Shown here piece by piece: positions 33,374 to 42,192 of a DNA stretch of 64,000 nucleotides. Position numbers and translations under genes: made by a program. The stretch comes from Floridanema aerugineum. Its GTDB lineage: Bacteria; Cyanobacteriota; Cyanobacteriia; Cyanobacteriales; Aerosakkonemataceae. The stretch's first letter is position 1; every line of letters starts with the position of its first letter. The stretch is taken from positions 1 through 64,000 of the forward strand of contig NZ_JBHFNQ010000217.1 of assembly GCF_041929345.1 (NCBI RefSeq), given 5' to 3'. Below the pieces are notes generated by a model. It was not told the DNA's origin. It saw nothing but the letters and a program-made list of their open reading frames with translations, and ran no database searches.

Positions 33374-36300
33374 CTAAAACCCCGGAACTGTCAGCGCTAC
33401 TTCCAGTTGGAAACTGTTGTTATTAAAAACACTAACAGCAGTATTTTTAATCACAGCTAAGAATTCATTACTACCTAAAAGTTGCAGAATAGTATCATTG
33501 GCATTAGCACCTGTACCCTGAGTCAATATAGCTAAAGTTTGTCCATTAATTTGGATAAATCTCGAATTAGGGTTGTTGGAATCAGCAACAACTTGAAGAG
33601 GTGTAGCCAAAGATTCTGGTGGTAATGGTGGCGCATCAAACACAGGAACTAAAGCCAAAGAAATCTTATCTTCAGCTACATTAAAATCAGTAACTACATC
33701 AGCTGTTGCAGCATTTTCTCCACCATCGAAACGAGCAAATACAAAAGTATCTACTCCTGAACCACCAGTAAGTAAATCTCCTCCTCTGGCACCTGCAATC
33801 CTGTCATTTCCTGGCCCGCCAATAATATTGTTAGCCATTCTATTACCCAGAATTTCATCATTACCTTGCGAACCAACTAAGTTTTCAATTTCGGTTCCAA
33901 AAGCAATGCTTGTGGTGTAACTAGTAGTTCTGTAAACAGTTGGAGGAAGTGGATTCTCTGGGGTACTATCAGGACTAGCAAAAGAATAGGTTGCTCCTGT
34001 AGTAGTGAAAATATATTGTGGTAGGGCAAATTGTGCCGTGTTCTGTCCTCCCTCATTCATATCAAAGTAATAGTCTAAGTTACGAACACGAACACTTTCT
34101 GGCAAAGCACTCAACCCAGAAAAATCTAAGGTATCGATTCCACCTGCATCCCAAATTGTTCTCTTTTGCAAGAGGTTATTGTTATCAACCCTGTAAACAT
34201 TATCCCCGTTATTAAAATTACTGGCTCCATAGAGATACTGTAATGCCCGAATATCATCAGGCATCGGTGTAGAAGCATATAAACCAGTGTAATTAACATT
34301 AGGTAAAGCATTGTAAGTCATTACCGTGTTGGTATTGTTATCTCTTGCCAGGGCAAGGGTTGGCTCAAAATCGTTTGGGTCTCTTTGTCGCTGAGGCTGT
34401 TCCAAACCTAAAGCAGCACCCACTAAAAAGAGCAAAGCTTCATAAGCCAAATTGCCCGGAGCCGCTCCTTCAAATTCAAGTACTTTGCTAGAGTCCAAAT
34501 GTATGTCACCAGGTAGACCAGTACCAGCAAAATCTGTAGGCCCATAGGCATAGCCATAAGTACCAATACCATTAAGTGTTACTATTTCCGGGTTAGGCGA
34601 CCCTTGAGAAAACATAATTCTGATTCGACCCGCATTAGGCGGTCTGTCAGGAACTTCCTCCAAATTAATGCCCATAACTTTGCCATACTCTTGCATAACT
34701 TGGCGAATTCTGACTTTAATTGTCGGAGTTACTTCACTGACACCTCTTTCAAGACCTTCATATAAAAAGGCGTTAGGGGTAGAAACAAAGCTGTAAGTAA
34801 GAGTTCCCCTAGTGGGAATATTTCGCCATTTAGCTGCCGTTAACAGCCATTCAGGTAAGCCCCCTTCCTGACCTTCACTATTTAGAGGAACCCTAAATCT
34901 GGGAGCAATTAAAGAAGCAATGGCGTTTGGTTGAAAGACAATTGATGCTGGACGTGCTAAAGTGAACCCGCTGGTTTGGAAATCTTCAAAACCTTCTTCA
35001 AATGTCAGATTTCTAGCAGCTAAATCAGGGTTATTAGCAATATAGTAAACGGGATCAAACATCACAGAAGGACGACGACCTTCTTTAATTCCATAGTCGA
35101 TAAAATGTCGAAATGCTTGCCCTGGTGTTAACCTCCTTAAATCAGAATTGTTACTTCTGTAATAATTCAGGTCAAAAAACTGAGAAAAGGGGCGGTTTTC
35201 TTCTAAGCCAAATGTCAGGAAATGTTCAAAAGCTCGGCTTTTGTTTGTGTCAAATCCAGCCGCAAGTAAGTCTGGGTTATTATTGACGTAATAATTAACA
35301 TCAAAGTAAGGTGAAAATCTGCGTCCTTCCTGTAAACCATTATTTTGGAAATGTTCGAGTAATTGCGCGTCAGTCAACCCAGCCAAATCAGAGTTAGCCT
35401 TTCTGTAAAAGCCTAAGTCTAATAAGTTGGATAAAGCTACTCCTCCAGACAAACCAGAAAGTTGGAAATTTTCAAACAATTCTCTGTTGTTGATACTTTG
35501 AAATCTGGGGTCAGTATTCCGATAGGAGTTTAAGTCAACTACTGGCGAAAAAGAACGACCTTCATTTAACCCTGAAACTTGCAAATGTTCAAATAATTCT
35601 TTGTTGTTCAGTGTTAATAAATCTTGGTTGCTAGTGCGGTAAAAATTCAAATCTACTACAGGGGAAAAAGCCCGCCCTTGGAAAATCCCCACATTTTCTA
35701 AATGAGTTAGTAGCTGAGTGTTGGTGAGATTTACTAAGTCAGCATTGCGGCTTTTGTAGTAACTTAAATCTACAAAAGGTGAAAATCTTCGACTTGCGGG
35801 TAGTCCAGTCAGAAAAAATTGTTCGAGTAATACTCTGTTGTTTGGTGCATTGGCAATATTTGAATTATCTTGATTAGCGGCGCGAAAGAAAGAGAGGTCG
35901 AAGAAGGGAGAAAATTCTCGACCTTGTTCAATCCCACTAGTTTGAACATGATAAAATGCTTGTTTGTTATTTAATTGTGATAAGTCAGCGTTGGCATAAC
36001 GGTAAAAATTGGGGTCAAAAATTAGGGTAGACTTACGCGCTTCATTTACGCCTGAGTCACGAAAATGTATGAATAATTCTCTGTTGTTTAATGGGGCTAT
36101 GTCTTGATTGCTAGCGCGATAAACTTCCAAGTCAAAGAAGGGAGAAAACTTCAATCCTGCATCAATTCCACGAGTTAGAAAATCATCAATTAATTGGCGA
36201 TTGTTGAGATTTGCTAACGCTGGATTACTAATTTTATAAAATCTTAAATCAAAATAAGGTGAAAAATCCCGACCTTCTGTAAGCCCAACAGTTAACAAAT

Positions 36301-36409
36301 GTTGATACAGTTCTCGACTGCTTAAAGTATTTAATTCTGGATATCTAGCCCGATAGAAATTCTCGTCGTATAAGTCCGTTAAACTTAATGGCAAAGTTGT
36401 GGTAGCCAT
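33374..36409 (-). CDS. Serralysin-like RTX protein with a degenerate (inactive) M10 peptidase site
   Basis: This 1011-residue protein starts MATTTLPLSLTDLYDENFYR and carries about eleven N-terminal repeats of 40-50 residues with the pattern FDxxYYRxxNxDLxxLxxxxLxxHFxxxGxxEGRxFSP. An M10/serralysin-type peptidase domain (about 535-760) and a short RTX calcium-binding region (GSQGNDEILGN, GGPGNDRIAGARGGDLLTGGSGVDTFVF) follow. Where the neighbour has HEIGHALGLKHP, this protein has FLVGAALGLEQP (residues 661-672): all three zinc histidines and the catalytic glutamate are gone, while the Met-turn (TVMTYN) remains. The frame is open throughout, so it is a maintained pseudoenzyme, not a broken gene. 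It is probably exported by a type I system. It lies 119 bp downstream of its active paralog. Confidence 0.88.
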   Translation of the reverse strand: MATTTLPLSLTDLYDENFYRARYPELNTLSSRELYQHLLTVGLTEGRDFSPYFDLRFYKISNPALANLNNRQLIDDFLTRGIDAGLKFSPFFDLEVYRASNQDIAPLNNRELFIHFRDSGVNEARKSTLIFDPNFYRYANADLSQLNNKQAFYHVQTSGIEQGREFSPFFDLSFFRAANQDNSNIANAPNNRVLLEQFFLTGLPASRRFSPFVDLSYYKSRNADLVNLTNTQLLTHLENVGIFQGRAFSPVVDLNFYRTSNQDLLTLNNKELFEHLQVSGLNEGRSFSPVVDLNSYRNTDPRFQSINNRELFENFQLSGLSGGVALSNLLDLGFYRKANSDLAGLTDAQLLEHFQNNGLQEGRRFSPYFDVNYYVNNNPDLLAAGFDTNKSRAFEHFLTFGLEENRPFSQFFDLNYYRSNNSDLRRLTPGQAFRHFIDYGIKEGRRPSVMFDPVYYIANNPDLAARNLTFEEGFEDFQTSGFTLARPASIVFQPNAIASLIAPRFRVPLNSEGQEGGLPEWLLTAAKWRNIPTRGTLTYSFVSTPNAFLYEGLERGVSEVTPTIKVRIRQVMQEYGKVMGINLEEVPDRPPNAGRIRIMFSQGSPNPEIVTLNGIGTYGYAYGPTDFAGTGLPGDIHLDSSKVLEFEGAAPGNLAYEALLFLVGAALGLEQPQRQRDPNDFEPTLALARDNNTNTVMTYNALPNVNYTGLYASTPMPDDIRALQYLYGASNFNNGDNVYRVDNNNLLQKRTIWDAGGIDTLDFSGLSALPESVRVRNLDYYFDMNEGGQNTAQFALPQYIFTTTGATYSFASPDSTPENPLPPTVYRTTSYTTSIAFGTEIENLVGSQGNDEILGNRMANNIIGGPGNDRIAGARGGDLLTGGSGVDTFVFARFDGGENAATADVVTDFNVAEDKISLALVPVFDAPPLPPESLATPLQVVADSNNPNSRFIQINGQTLAILTQGTGANANDTILQLLGSNEFLAVIKNTAVSVFNNNSFQLEVALTVPGF

Positions 36410-36528
36410 GTTGTGATTTCCTTGGTAAATACTGAATGATTAGAAGGTGAAAAGAAAAGTAAATCACTGGTTTTTAAAATCAAAAAACACAGCAAAAAAA
36501 TCTGAGATGCACCTAGAGAATTTAACTA

Positions 36529-38970
36529 TTAAACAGGAATTAAATCAGCAAAGCTTACTGAAGATGCGGGAACATTTCGCAAAATTGCTAAGTATTCACC
36601 TGTGCTAGGAACCCAAATCAAGGTATTAGCAGCATTTGCATCTGTTCCTTGAGTAATAGCTATTGATGATGATGGTAAACCTAAGCTTAAACCAATCTTA
36701 TCTACGCCTGGTTGGAAGTCATTAATTACGTTTGTTGTTGCGGGATTTTTGCTGCCATCTCCTAAAGCAAAAATAAATACATCACTGCCATCACCACCAA
36801 CTAAAATATCTGCACCGGGGCCACCAGTGATACTATCATTACCTGCCCCACCTGCAATAATGTTAGGCAAATTATTACCTATAATTTCATCGTCTCCTTG
36901 TGAACCAAAGAGGTTTTCAATTAGTGTTCCAAAAGCAATTGTGGTACCGAAACTGTCAGTAAGTACTGGAATATCTGGTAGAGGGTTAGAGGTAGTACTA
37001 TTAGGATTAGGAATTGAATAAGTAGAACCATTCAGGGCAAATTGGGTGGTATTTTGTCCGCCTTCATTCATGTTGAAATAATAGCCACCTTGAATTGCTG
37101 GTAAAGCGGCAAAGTTAAGGGTATCAGTACCGCCACTATCCCAAATTGTTTGTTTGAAACTGTTTCTCCCATCCCTTTGATTTGGGCCTATGAAGTTGTT
37201 GATATCAAAGGTATAAACTGTGTCGCCTTGGTTGTAATTAGCTGTGCCATATAAATACTGTAAAGCACGAATATCATAGGCCATTGGCGTAATGTTGTAA
37301 GAACCGTTATAGTTGGGAGCAAAAATGTTATAGGTCATTACAGTATTTGTATTGTTATCTTTTCCTGGGGGAAGTTGATATAATCCCTGGAAAGGATGTT
37401 TTAGACCTAAAGCATGACCTATTTCGTGGAGTAAAACTGTGTAAGCAAAACTGCCAGGGCCAGCGTTAAAATCGACTAAACTGCGATCGGGATTTAAATG
37501 TATATCTCCTGCACGACCTGTACCAGGTGCGTCGGAAGGTAACTCGGCAACATAGGCATACACATTTCCATCAAGAGATAAACCTGCTGGCCCGTTAGAA
37601 AACATGATTCGGATTCTACCAACGTTAGGCGGTCTATCAGGAACTTCGACAAAATTAATGGGAATATATTGTGAAAGAGTCCGCATAATGTTGCGAACAT
37701 TGTTTTTAACTTCTGGTGTTACTTCCCTAACTCCAGATTCTGGGCCTTCATATAGAGGTGCGCTAGCTGTGGTGACAAAGCTGTAGGTTAATGTGCCGCC
37801 TACGGGGATATTTTGCCATTTGGTGGCATTTCTTAGCCAATCATTTAAGGGTTGTTCTTCTTCCCCTGGACTTGGTATTAATAGAGATGCGATCGAAACT
37901 GGATCGAACCACAAAGAAGAAGAACGAGGTAAACCCGGCCCTGGATCTGGACTACCTGGAGTGACTTCAAAACTAGTTTGAAAGTCTGCAAATGCTTTGG
38001 CAAAAGAAGGTTGAGTTGCTGCGACATCAGGATTATTCGTTACATAATAAATAGGATCGAATAACACTGATGGGCGACGACCTTCATTAATACCAAAATT
38101 TACGAAGTGATTGAATGCTTGTCCTGGTGTCAATCCAGCCGCCCGTAAATCGGGGTTATTTCCCAAATAATAATTCGTATCAAAATATTGGGAAAAACGT
38201 CTGCCCTCATTGACTCCAGTAGTTCTAAAATGATCGTAAGCTTGTCGCCCAGTTAAACCTGCTGCAAGCAAGTCTGGATTACTATTTAGGTAGGTATTAA
38301 CATCAAAAAATGGACTGAATTTTCGTCTTTCATTTAAACCATTGCTCAAAAAATGGTTGATGATTTCCTGACTAGTTATGAATGCACCATCTATAGATTC
38401 TGGATCTCTTAAAAAAGAATTATCAGCAAATAAATCACCGTTATTCTGTACATAAAAATCGAAATCAAATAACGGTAAAGAAGGTCTTCCTTCTCCTATA
38501 CCAGCGCTAATAAAGTGAGTGAACAAATCTCGATTGCTTAATCCGGCTAAATCTGGGTTAGCTGCCCGATAATAATTGATATCAATTAGCGGGTTAAAAT
38601 TCCGTCCTTCATTTAGCCCAGAAGTAAGAAACTGCTTAAATAATTGGTTGTTGTCTAAGCTTGCTAAATCTGGGTTAGCACTTCGATAGTAATTGAGATC
38701 GAAATTAGGTGAAAATTCTACTCCGGCAGGAAGCCCAATATCGAAAAAGTTTTGTAAGGCTATACTATTAATGCCACTGGCTAAAGTGGGATTATTTGCT
38801 TCAAAAAAAGCTAAGTCAAAAAATTGCGAGAACCTTCTACCTCCTTGTAAGCCGTATAGTCGGAAATGCTGTAATGCTTGTTGATCGCTTAACCCTGCTA
38901 AGTCTGGATTTTGCTGGCGATAGTAATTGGGATCGAAAATATCTTCTAGTCTTAAACGAGTATCAGCCAT
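36529..38970 (-). CDS. Serralysin-like M10 metalloprotease with N-terminal repeats and RTX domain
   Basis: This protein of about 813 residues runs from the ATG at 38970 (MADTRLRLEDIFDPNYYR). I chose this start because it aligns with the start of the adjacent paralog; an upstream in-frame ATG (39102) would add 44 unrelated residues. About eight N-terminal repeats (FDLNYYRSANPDLASLDNNQ type) precede the peptidase domain with a complete zinc site HEIGHALGLKHP (H515, E516, H519, H525) and the Met-turn TVMTYN. The C-terminal RTX region contains GSQGDDEIIGNN and AGGAGNDSITGGPGADILVGGDGSDVF in order. Such proteases are secreted by type I export, using calcium for folding outside. The N-terminal repeats may bind the cell surface or matrix; that is inference. 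Confidence 0.92.
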   Translation of the reverse strand: MADTRLRLEDIFDPNYYRQQNPDLAGLSDQQALQHFRLYGLQGGRRFSQFFDLAFFEANNPTLASGINSIALQNFFDIGLPAGVEFSPNFDLNYYRSANPDLASLDNNQLFKQFLTSGLNEGRNFNPLIDINYYRAANPDLAGLSNRDLFTHFISAGIGEGRPSLPLFDFDFYVQNNGDLFADNSFLRDPESIDGAFITSQEIINHFLSNGLNERRKFSPFFDVNTYLNSNPDLLAAGLTGRQAYDHFRTTGVNEGRRFSQYFDTNYYLGNNPDLRAAGLTPGQAFNHFVNFGINEGRRPSVLFDPIYYVTNNPDVAATQPSFAKAFADFQTSFEVTPGSPDPGPGLPRSSSLWFDPVSIASLLIPSPGEEEQPLNDWLRNATKWQNIPVGGTLTYSFVTTASAPLYEGPESGVREVTPEVKNNVRNIMRTLSQYIPINFVEVPDRPPNVGRIRIMFSNGPAGLSLDGNVYAYVAELPSDAPGTGRAGDIHLNPDRSLVDFNAGPGSFAYTVLLHEIGHALGLKHPFQGLYQLPPGKDNNTNTVMTYNIFAPNYNGSYNITPMAYDIRALQYLYGTANYNQGDTVYTFDINNFIGPNQRDGRNSFKQTIWDSGGTDTLNFAALPAIQGGYYFNMNEGGQNTTQFALNGSTYSIPNPNSTTSNPLPDIPVLTDSFGTTIAFGTLIENLFGSQGDDEIIGNNLPNIIAGGAGNDSITGGPGADILVGGDGSDVFIFALGDGSKNPATTNVINDFQPGVDKIGLSLGLPSSSIAITQGTDANAANTLIWVPSTGEYLAILRNVPASSVSFADLIPV

Positions 38971-39580
38971 GATTGCTCTACCTTTTTCAATGTAATTCAA
39001 TGTTTGTTTGACACTGCAATATAACTTTCCCGCTGCTGTCAGTGCAGTAGCGCCTAAATTTAGGCAGGGAATAACTGGCGATTTGGTGAGTTTTAAATTC
39101 ACTCAAGTCGCACTGAAAGAAATACTAATTCGCGGTAAGGAGCTTGTGAAAATTGTGGGGTTATGACAGGGAAAACTTTCCTTTCAAGAATCAGGCGAAT
39201 TAGTATAACCAAGTTATGATGTTAGATCAAATTTGGAAAATTGGGTTTAATTGGGAAACAATTTTAATAATCAACTGAAAAAATTAAGAATTAATTTATT
39301 ATTGCTGGTTTAATTGTTGAGATTTTCCCAAATAAAATGAGTAATTAGCCAGGATTTGTGATTCCTGGCTCATAGCTGCGGCATTTTAGATTTTAAATTT
39401 TCAACTTACCGCACGGCTAAATTCGGTTGCTCTAAGTTAAGAGCAAAATTTTTTACCTGGAGACTTTAACTCCGAGGGCTCAAATTAGTTTTGCGCTTTG
39501 GTGCAAAGAAAAAATCTTGGTTTATTAAATAGTGGTTGCTCGGAAAAGCTCAACTATAAACCAACCAACCACTTACTAGA
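38971..39580. other. Intergenic region upstream of the metalloprotease
   Basis: These 610 bp are AT-rich with no supported gene. On the plus strand a small hairpin GCTCT-AAGTTA-AGAGC followed by AAAATTTTTT occurs near 39430-39456. The region should hold the promoter of the metalloprotease pair and the 3' end of the S1 gene transcript. Nothing else was recognised. Confidence 0.45.
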
Positions 39581-40486
39581 TTAACTACCTAATAAATTTT
39601 TTCTGGCTCTTTGGGCACGGGCTTCTGCTGATTCCATAACTTCTGCCATATTTTCTAACATTTCTCCGGGATAGTTTTCTAAGACTTTGGTAGAAAGAGA
39701 AATGCGGCTTTTGCCTTCATCCAAATTCACAACTACTGCTTTAATTGGTTGACCTACTTGGAATAAATTGGTTAAAGATTCAATGTAGTTTTGGCTAATT
39801 TGTTTAATGTGTAGTAAACCACTAGTTCCGCCTAAGTCTACAAACAGACCAAAGGGTTTAATACTACTAATTGTTCCTTCTACAAGTTGAGTCAATTCTA
39901 TTTCGCTGAATCGGGCAGATTGACTAGCTAAACGTTGGGAGAGTACGAGTTTACCACGACTTTGATCTAGTTCGATAAAAGTAGCGGTTAGAGCTTGACC
40001 GATTAAGTCTTCGAGGTTGTTGCGATCGAGCAAATGCGATCGCGGAATGAACCCCCGCAATCCTTCAACATCTACAGTCACCCCACCTTTATTTACACCA
40101 CTAACTCTTACTTGAACTGACTGACTGCTATCTTGCAATTCGTTGAGTCTATCCCACTTTTCCTTAATTTCTAACTGCTTCACAGAAACAGTGACTTGTC
40201 CTTCTGCATCTTGTTCCCGGATAATTAAAAAATCCCGTTCTGACTGCAAAGGTAACAACACCGACAAATCTGTAATCCCTTGCAGCGAAGCTTCTCTGGC
40301 AGGTAGAAAAGCCGGAGATTTACCACCTATATCTATAAATGCACCATCACTAGCGTATTCATAGACTTTACCGCGTACTATTTGTCCCTTCTCAAATCCG
40401 TAACTTTGCGCTTCTAGAGCTTTGGCGAAATCATCTCTAGAAAAGGATAGATTTTCTGCTGGAGAAGGAGTTGAATTGGATTTCAT
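39581..40486 (-). CDS. 30S ribosomal protein S1 (cyanobacterial short form, Rps1B-like)
   Basis: This 301-residue protein contains three S1 RNA-binding domains. The first starts GQIVRGKVYEYASDGAFIDIGGKSPAFLP, near residue 35. The second is degenerate (QVRVSGVNKGGVTVDVEGLRGFIP), and the third is classical (GTISSIKPFGLFVDLGGTSGLLHI). Cyanobacteria have a longer Rps1A and a shorter Rps1B; the length and wording fit the short form. S1 proteins help mRNA binding to the small subunit, and the cyanobacterial forms also bind leaderless or Shine-Dalgarno-poor mRNAs. It is a single gene here, with HIP1 sites inside. Confidence 0.9.
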   Translation of the reverse strand: MKSNSTPSPAENLSFSRDDFAKALEAQSYGFEKGQIVRGKVYEYASDGAFIDIGGKSPAFLPAREASLQGITDLSVLLPLQSERDFLIIREQDAEGQVTVSVKQLEIKEKWDRLNELQDSSQSVQVRVSGVNKGGVTVDVEGLRGFIPRSHLLDRNNLEDLIGQALTATFIELDQSRGKLVLSQRLASQSARFSEIELTQLVEGTISSIKPFGLFVDLGGTSGLLHIKQISQNYIESLTNLFQVGQPIKAVVVNLDEGKSRISLSTKVLENYPGEMLENMAEVMESAEARAQRARKNLLGS

Positions 40487-40630
40487 CTTGCAATCTAAAT
40501 TAGTTTGTTGTTATTGTGCCAGTGGCATCATTATATAGATACCACCAACAACTGTTGATCTGGCTGAGTAACTCAGCATTATTTAACAGTGGCAAACACT
40601 TGCAAAAGGTTTACCACATTTTCAGTAACA

Positions 40631-41383
40631 TTAATTCTCTATTACGAGATTCATTTGAAACAATTGTTTAACTTGTTGCCAAGCTGCTTCAGCGGCTTTC
40701 GCATCATAACTACTACGATGGTCACAAAAGAAACCGTGATCTACTCCATCGTAGCGAAAGACACGATGATGAATGTGATTTTTTGTTAACTCGGCTTCAA
40801 TCTGGTCAACTTGTTCTGGGGGAATACTAGCATCAGCCATGCCAAAGAAGGCATAAATTATCCCTTTAATATCTTTAGTCCGAGTAATAGTTGGTTCACC
40901 ACCACCGGGAGTCATAGTTGTAATACCTGCGCCATAGAAAGAAGCAGTAGCCTTAATATCTGGTAAAGTTGCTGCTAAATAAGCAACATGACCACCAAAA
41001 CAAAAACCAATGCAACCAAAACCATCGGGTTTAACTTCTCTCTTGTTCTTGAGATAATCAATGGTGGCTTGGATATCGCCAAGTAATTCGTTTGCTTTTG
41101 TTTGCTCCTTATATTTTCTGCCTTCTTGAATATCTTCTGGAGTATAACCAGCTTCATATCCAGGTGCAAGGCGTTGGTAAATAGCAGGTGCGATCGCTAC
41201 ATAACCTTCTTTAGCAATGCGTTCTGTCACCTCACGAATATGAGCATTGACCCCAAAAATTTCTTGAATTACTATTACCCCAGGAAAGGACAACTGACCC
41301 GTAGGTTCAGCCAAGTAAGCATCTATTTCCAAATCGCCATGAGGAATTTTTACATGGCTTGTGCGAATCTCTAGGTCTGTCAT
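40631..41383 (-). CDS. Dienelactone hydrolase family protein
   Basis: This 250-residue alpha/beta hydrolase has the cysteine-nucleophile motif CIGFCFGGHVAY (GFCFGG). The acid lies in FFGMADASIPPEQV and the catalytic histidine in YDGVDHGFFCDHR, so the Cys-Asp-His triad is complete. The N-terminal segment FPGVIVIQEIFGVNAHIREV is also typical. The family hydrolyses dienelactones, but in cyanobacteria the natural substrate is unknown. It is divergent from the CsoR/InrS-like regulator with 129 bp between the starts, so the regulator might control it; no data support that yet. Confidence 0.9.
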   Translation of the reverse strand: MTDLEIRTSHVKIPHGDLEIDAYLAEPTGQLSFPGVIVIQEIFGVNAHIREVTERIAKEGYVAIAPAIYQRLAPGYEAGYTPEDIQEGRKYKEQTKANELLGDIQATIDYLKNKREVKPDGFGCIGFCFGGHVAYLAATLPDIKATASFYGAGITTMTPGGGEPTITRTKDIKGIIYAFFGMADASIPPEQVDQIEAELTKNHIHHRVFRYDGVDHGFFCDHRSSYDAKAAEAAWQQVKQLFQMNLVIEN

Positions 41384-41512
41384 GATGATTTAGGACTCTT
41401 GTGATCTCACCGTTTAGATTTTAGATGATCGACCTCTAAAGAAAGCAGCGAAATCTAGCAAAGTAGATTTGTTGTCATCTAAGCTAGGATTATTAATATT
41501 GATAGCCTGTAA

Positions 41513-41959
41513 ATGATGATTGGATCTAAAGACGAAATATTTCCTGGTTCTGAGACTAAAGCAGAGGCAGGTTTGATTGATAGTAATAAAACTCACAAAA
41601 AAGCGCCCGCTGATAGTGTAGACCACATCCACACTCATCATTCCCACGAGGACGATTCCCCACATAGCGATCGCGCAGGTCATCATCACGTACACTCAGA
41701 AGAATCCCTCCGCCGGGTAGTTAATCGCCTATCTCGCATTGAAGGACACATTCGCGGCATCAAATCAATGGTACAAGAAAGCCGTTCCTGTCCTGATGTA
41801 CTAGTACAGATTGCCGCTGTTAGAGGTGCTTTAGATCGAGTAGCGCGAATGATTCTAGATGAACATTTAACTGATTGTATTGGTCGAGCGGCAAAAGAGG
41901 GTAACATCGAAGCGGAAATTGAAGAGTTAAAGGCAGCTTTAGATCGATTTTTGCCCTAG
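41513..41959 (+). CDS. CsoR/InrS-family metal-sensing repressor with histidine-rich N-terminus
   Basis: The protein has 148 residues. The C-terminal 85 residues form the all-helical CsoR/RcnR (DUF156) domain: RRVVNRLSRIEGHIRGIKSM, RSCPDVLVQIAAVRGAL and RMILDEHLTDCI. The Cys-His-Cys metal ligands are present as C93, H118 and C122. The N-terminus is longer than usual and very His-rich (ten histidines between residues 38 and 61). This fits the nickel sensor InrS of Synechocystis better than copper CsoR, whose N-terminal arm is short. It would repress metal-efflux genes when metal-free, but no efflux gene is adjacent. A terminator-like hairpin follows at 42052-42080. Confidence 0.88.
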   Translation: MMIGSKDEIFPGSETKAEAGLIDSNKTHKKAPADSVDHIHTHHSHEDDSPHSDRAGHHHVHSEESLRRVVNRLSRIEGHIRGIKSMVQESRSCPDVLVQIAAVRGALDRVARMILDEHLTDCIGRAAKEGNIEAEIEELKAALDRFLP

Positions 41960-42051
41960 ATAAAAATTTATCCCCGAAAATTTTCCGGTTTCTCCCGGAT
42001 TAAGGTGATATTGATCTGTAGAAATAATACTAGATGCACCCTGATAATTCT

Positions 42052-42080
42052 AACCCCAGCCCAAAAACCTGGGGTTTTTT
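42052..42080 (+). terminator. Rho-independent terminator downstream of the CsoR-like gene
   Basis: AACCCCAG pairs with CTGGGGTT across a 9-nt loop and is followed by a run of T (42075-42080). It lies about 95 bp after the stop codon. Confidence 0.75.
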
Positions 42081-42148
42081 CGTGAGTTGTGCTTAGTTTA
42101 TGCCGAATTTGGTCAAAACCAAATTGTGATGCCAAAAATTCTTTTCCT

Positions 42149-42184
42149 CCAAGAGTCCCAAGAGTCCCAAGAGTCCCAAGAGTC
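42149..42184. repeat. Tandem 9-bp repeat (CCAAGAGTC, four copies)
   Basis: Four perfect CCAAGAGTC units lie just beyond the stop of the GH104 gene. A reading frame on the minus strand through the array (repeated Gly-Thr-Leu) is an artefact of the repeat. Confidence 0.85.
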
Positions 42185-42192
42185 CCCAAGGA

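Noticed and set aside
34394..34429. Loss of the zinc motif in the 1011-residue protein as a sequencing error or frameshift
   Set aside because: The frame is intact on both sides with homologous sequence in register, and four separate codons differ by substitution, so a single error cannot explain it.
38971..39102. Start of the metalloprotease at 39102
   Set aside because: The extra 44 residues have no counterpart in the adjacent paralog, which starts at the position equivalent to 38970.
42149..42189. Minus-strand frame with repeated Gly-Thr-Leu at its start
   Set aside because: It is produced by the CCAAGAGTC tandem repeat and overlaps a terminator; no ribosome binding site.
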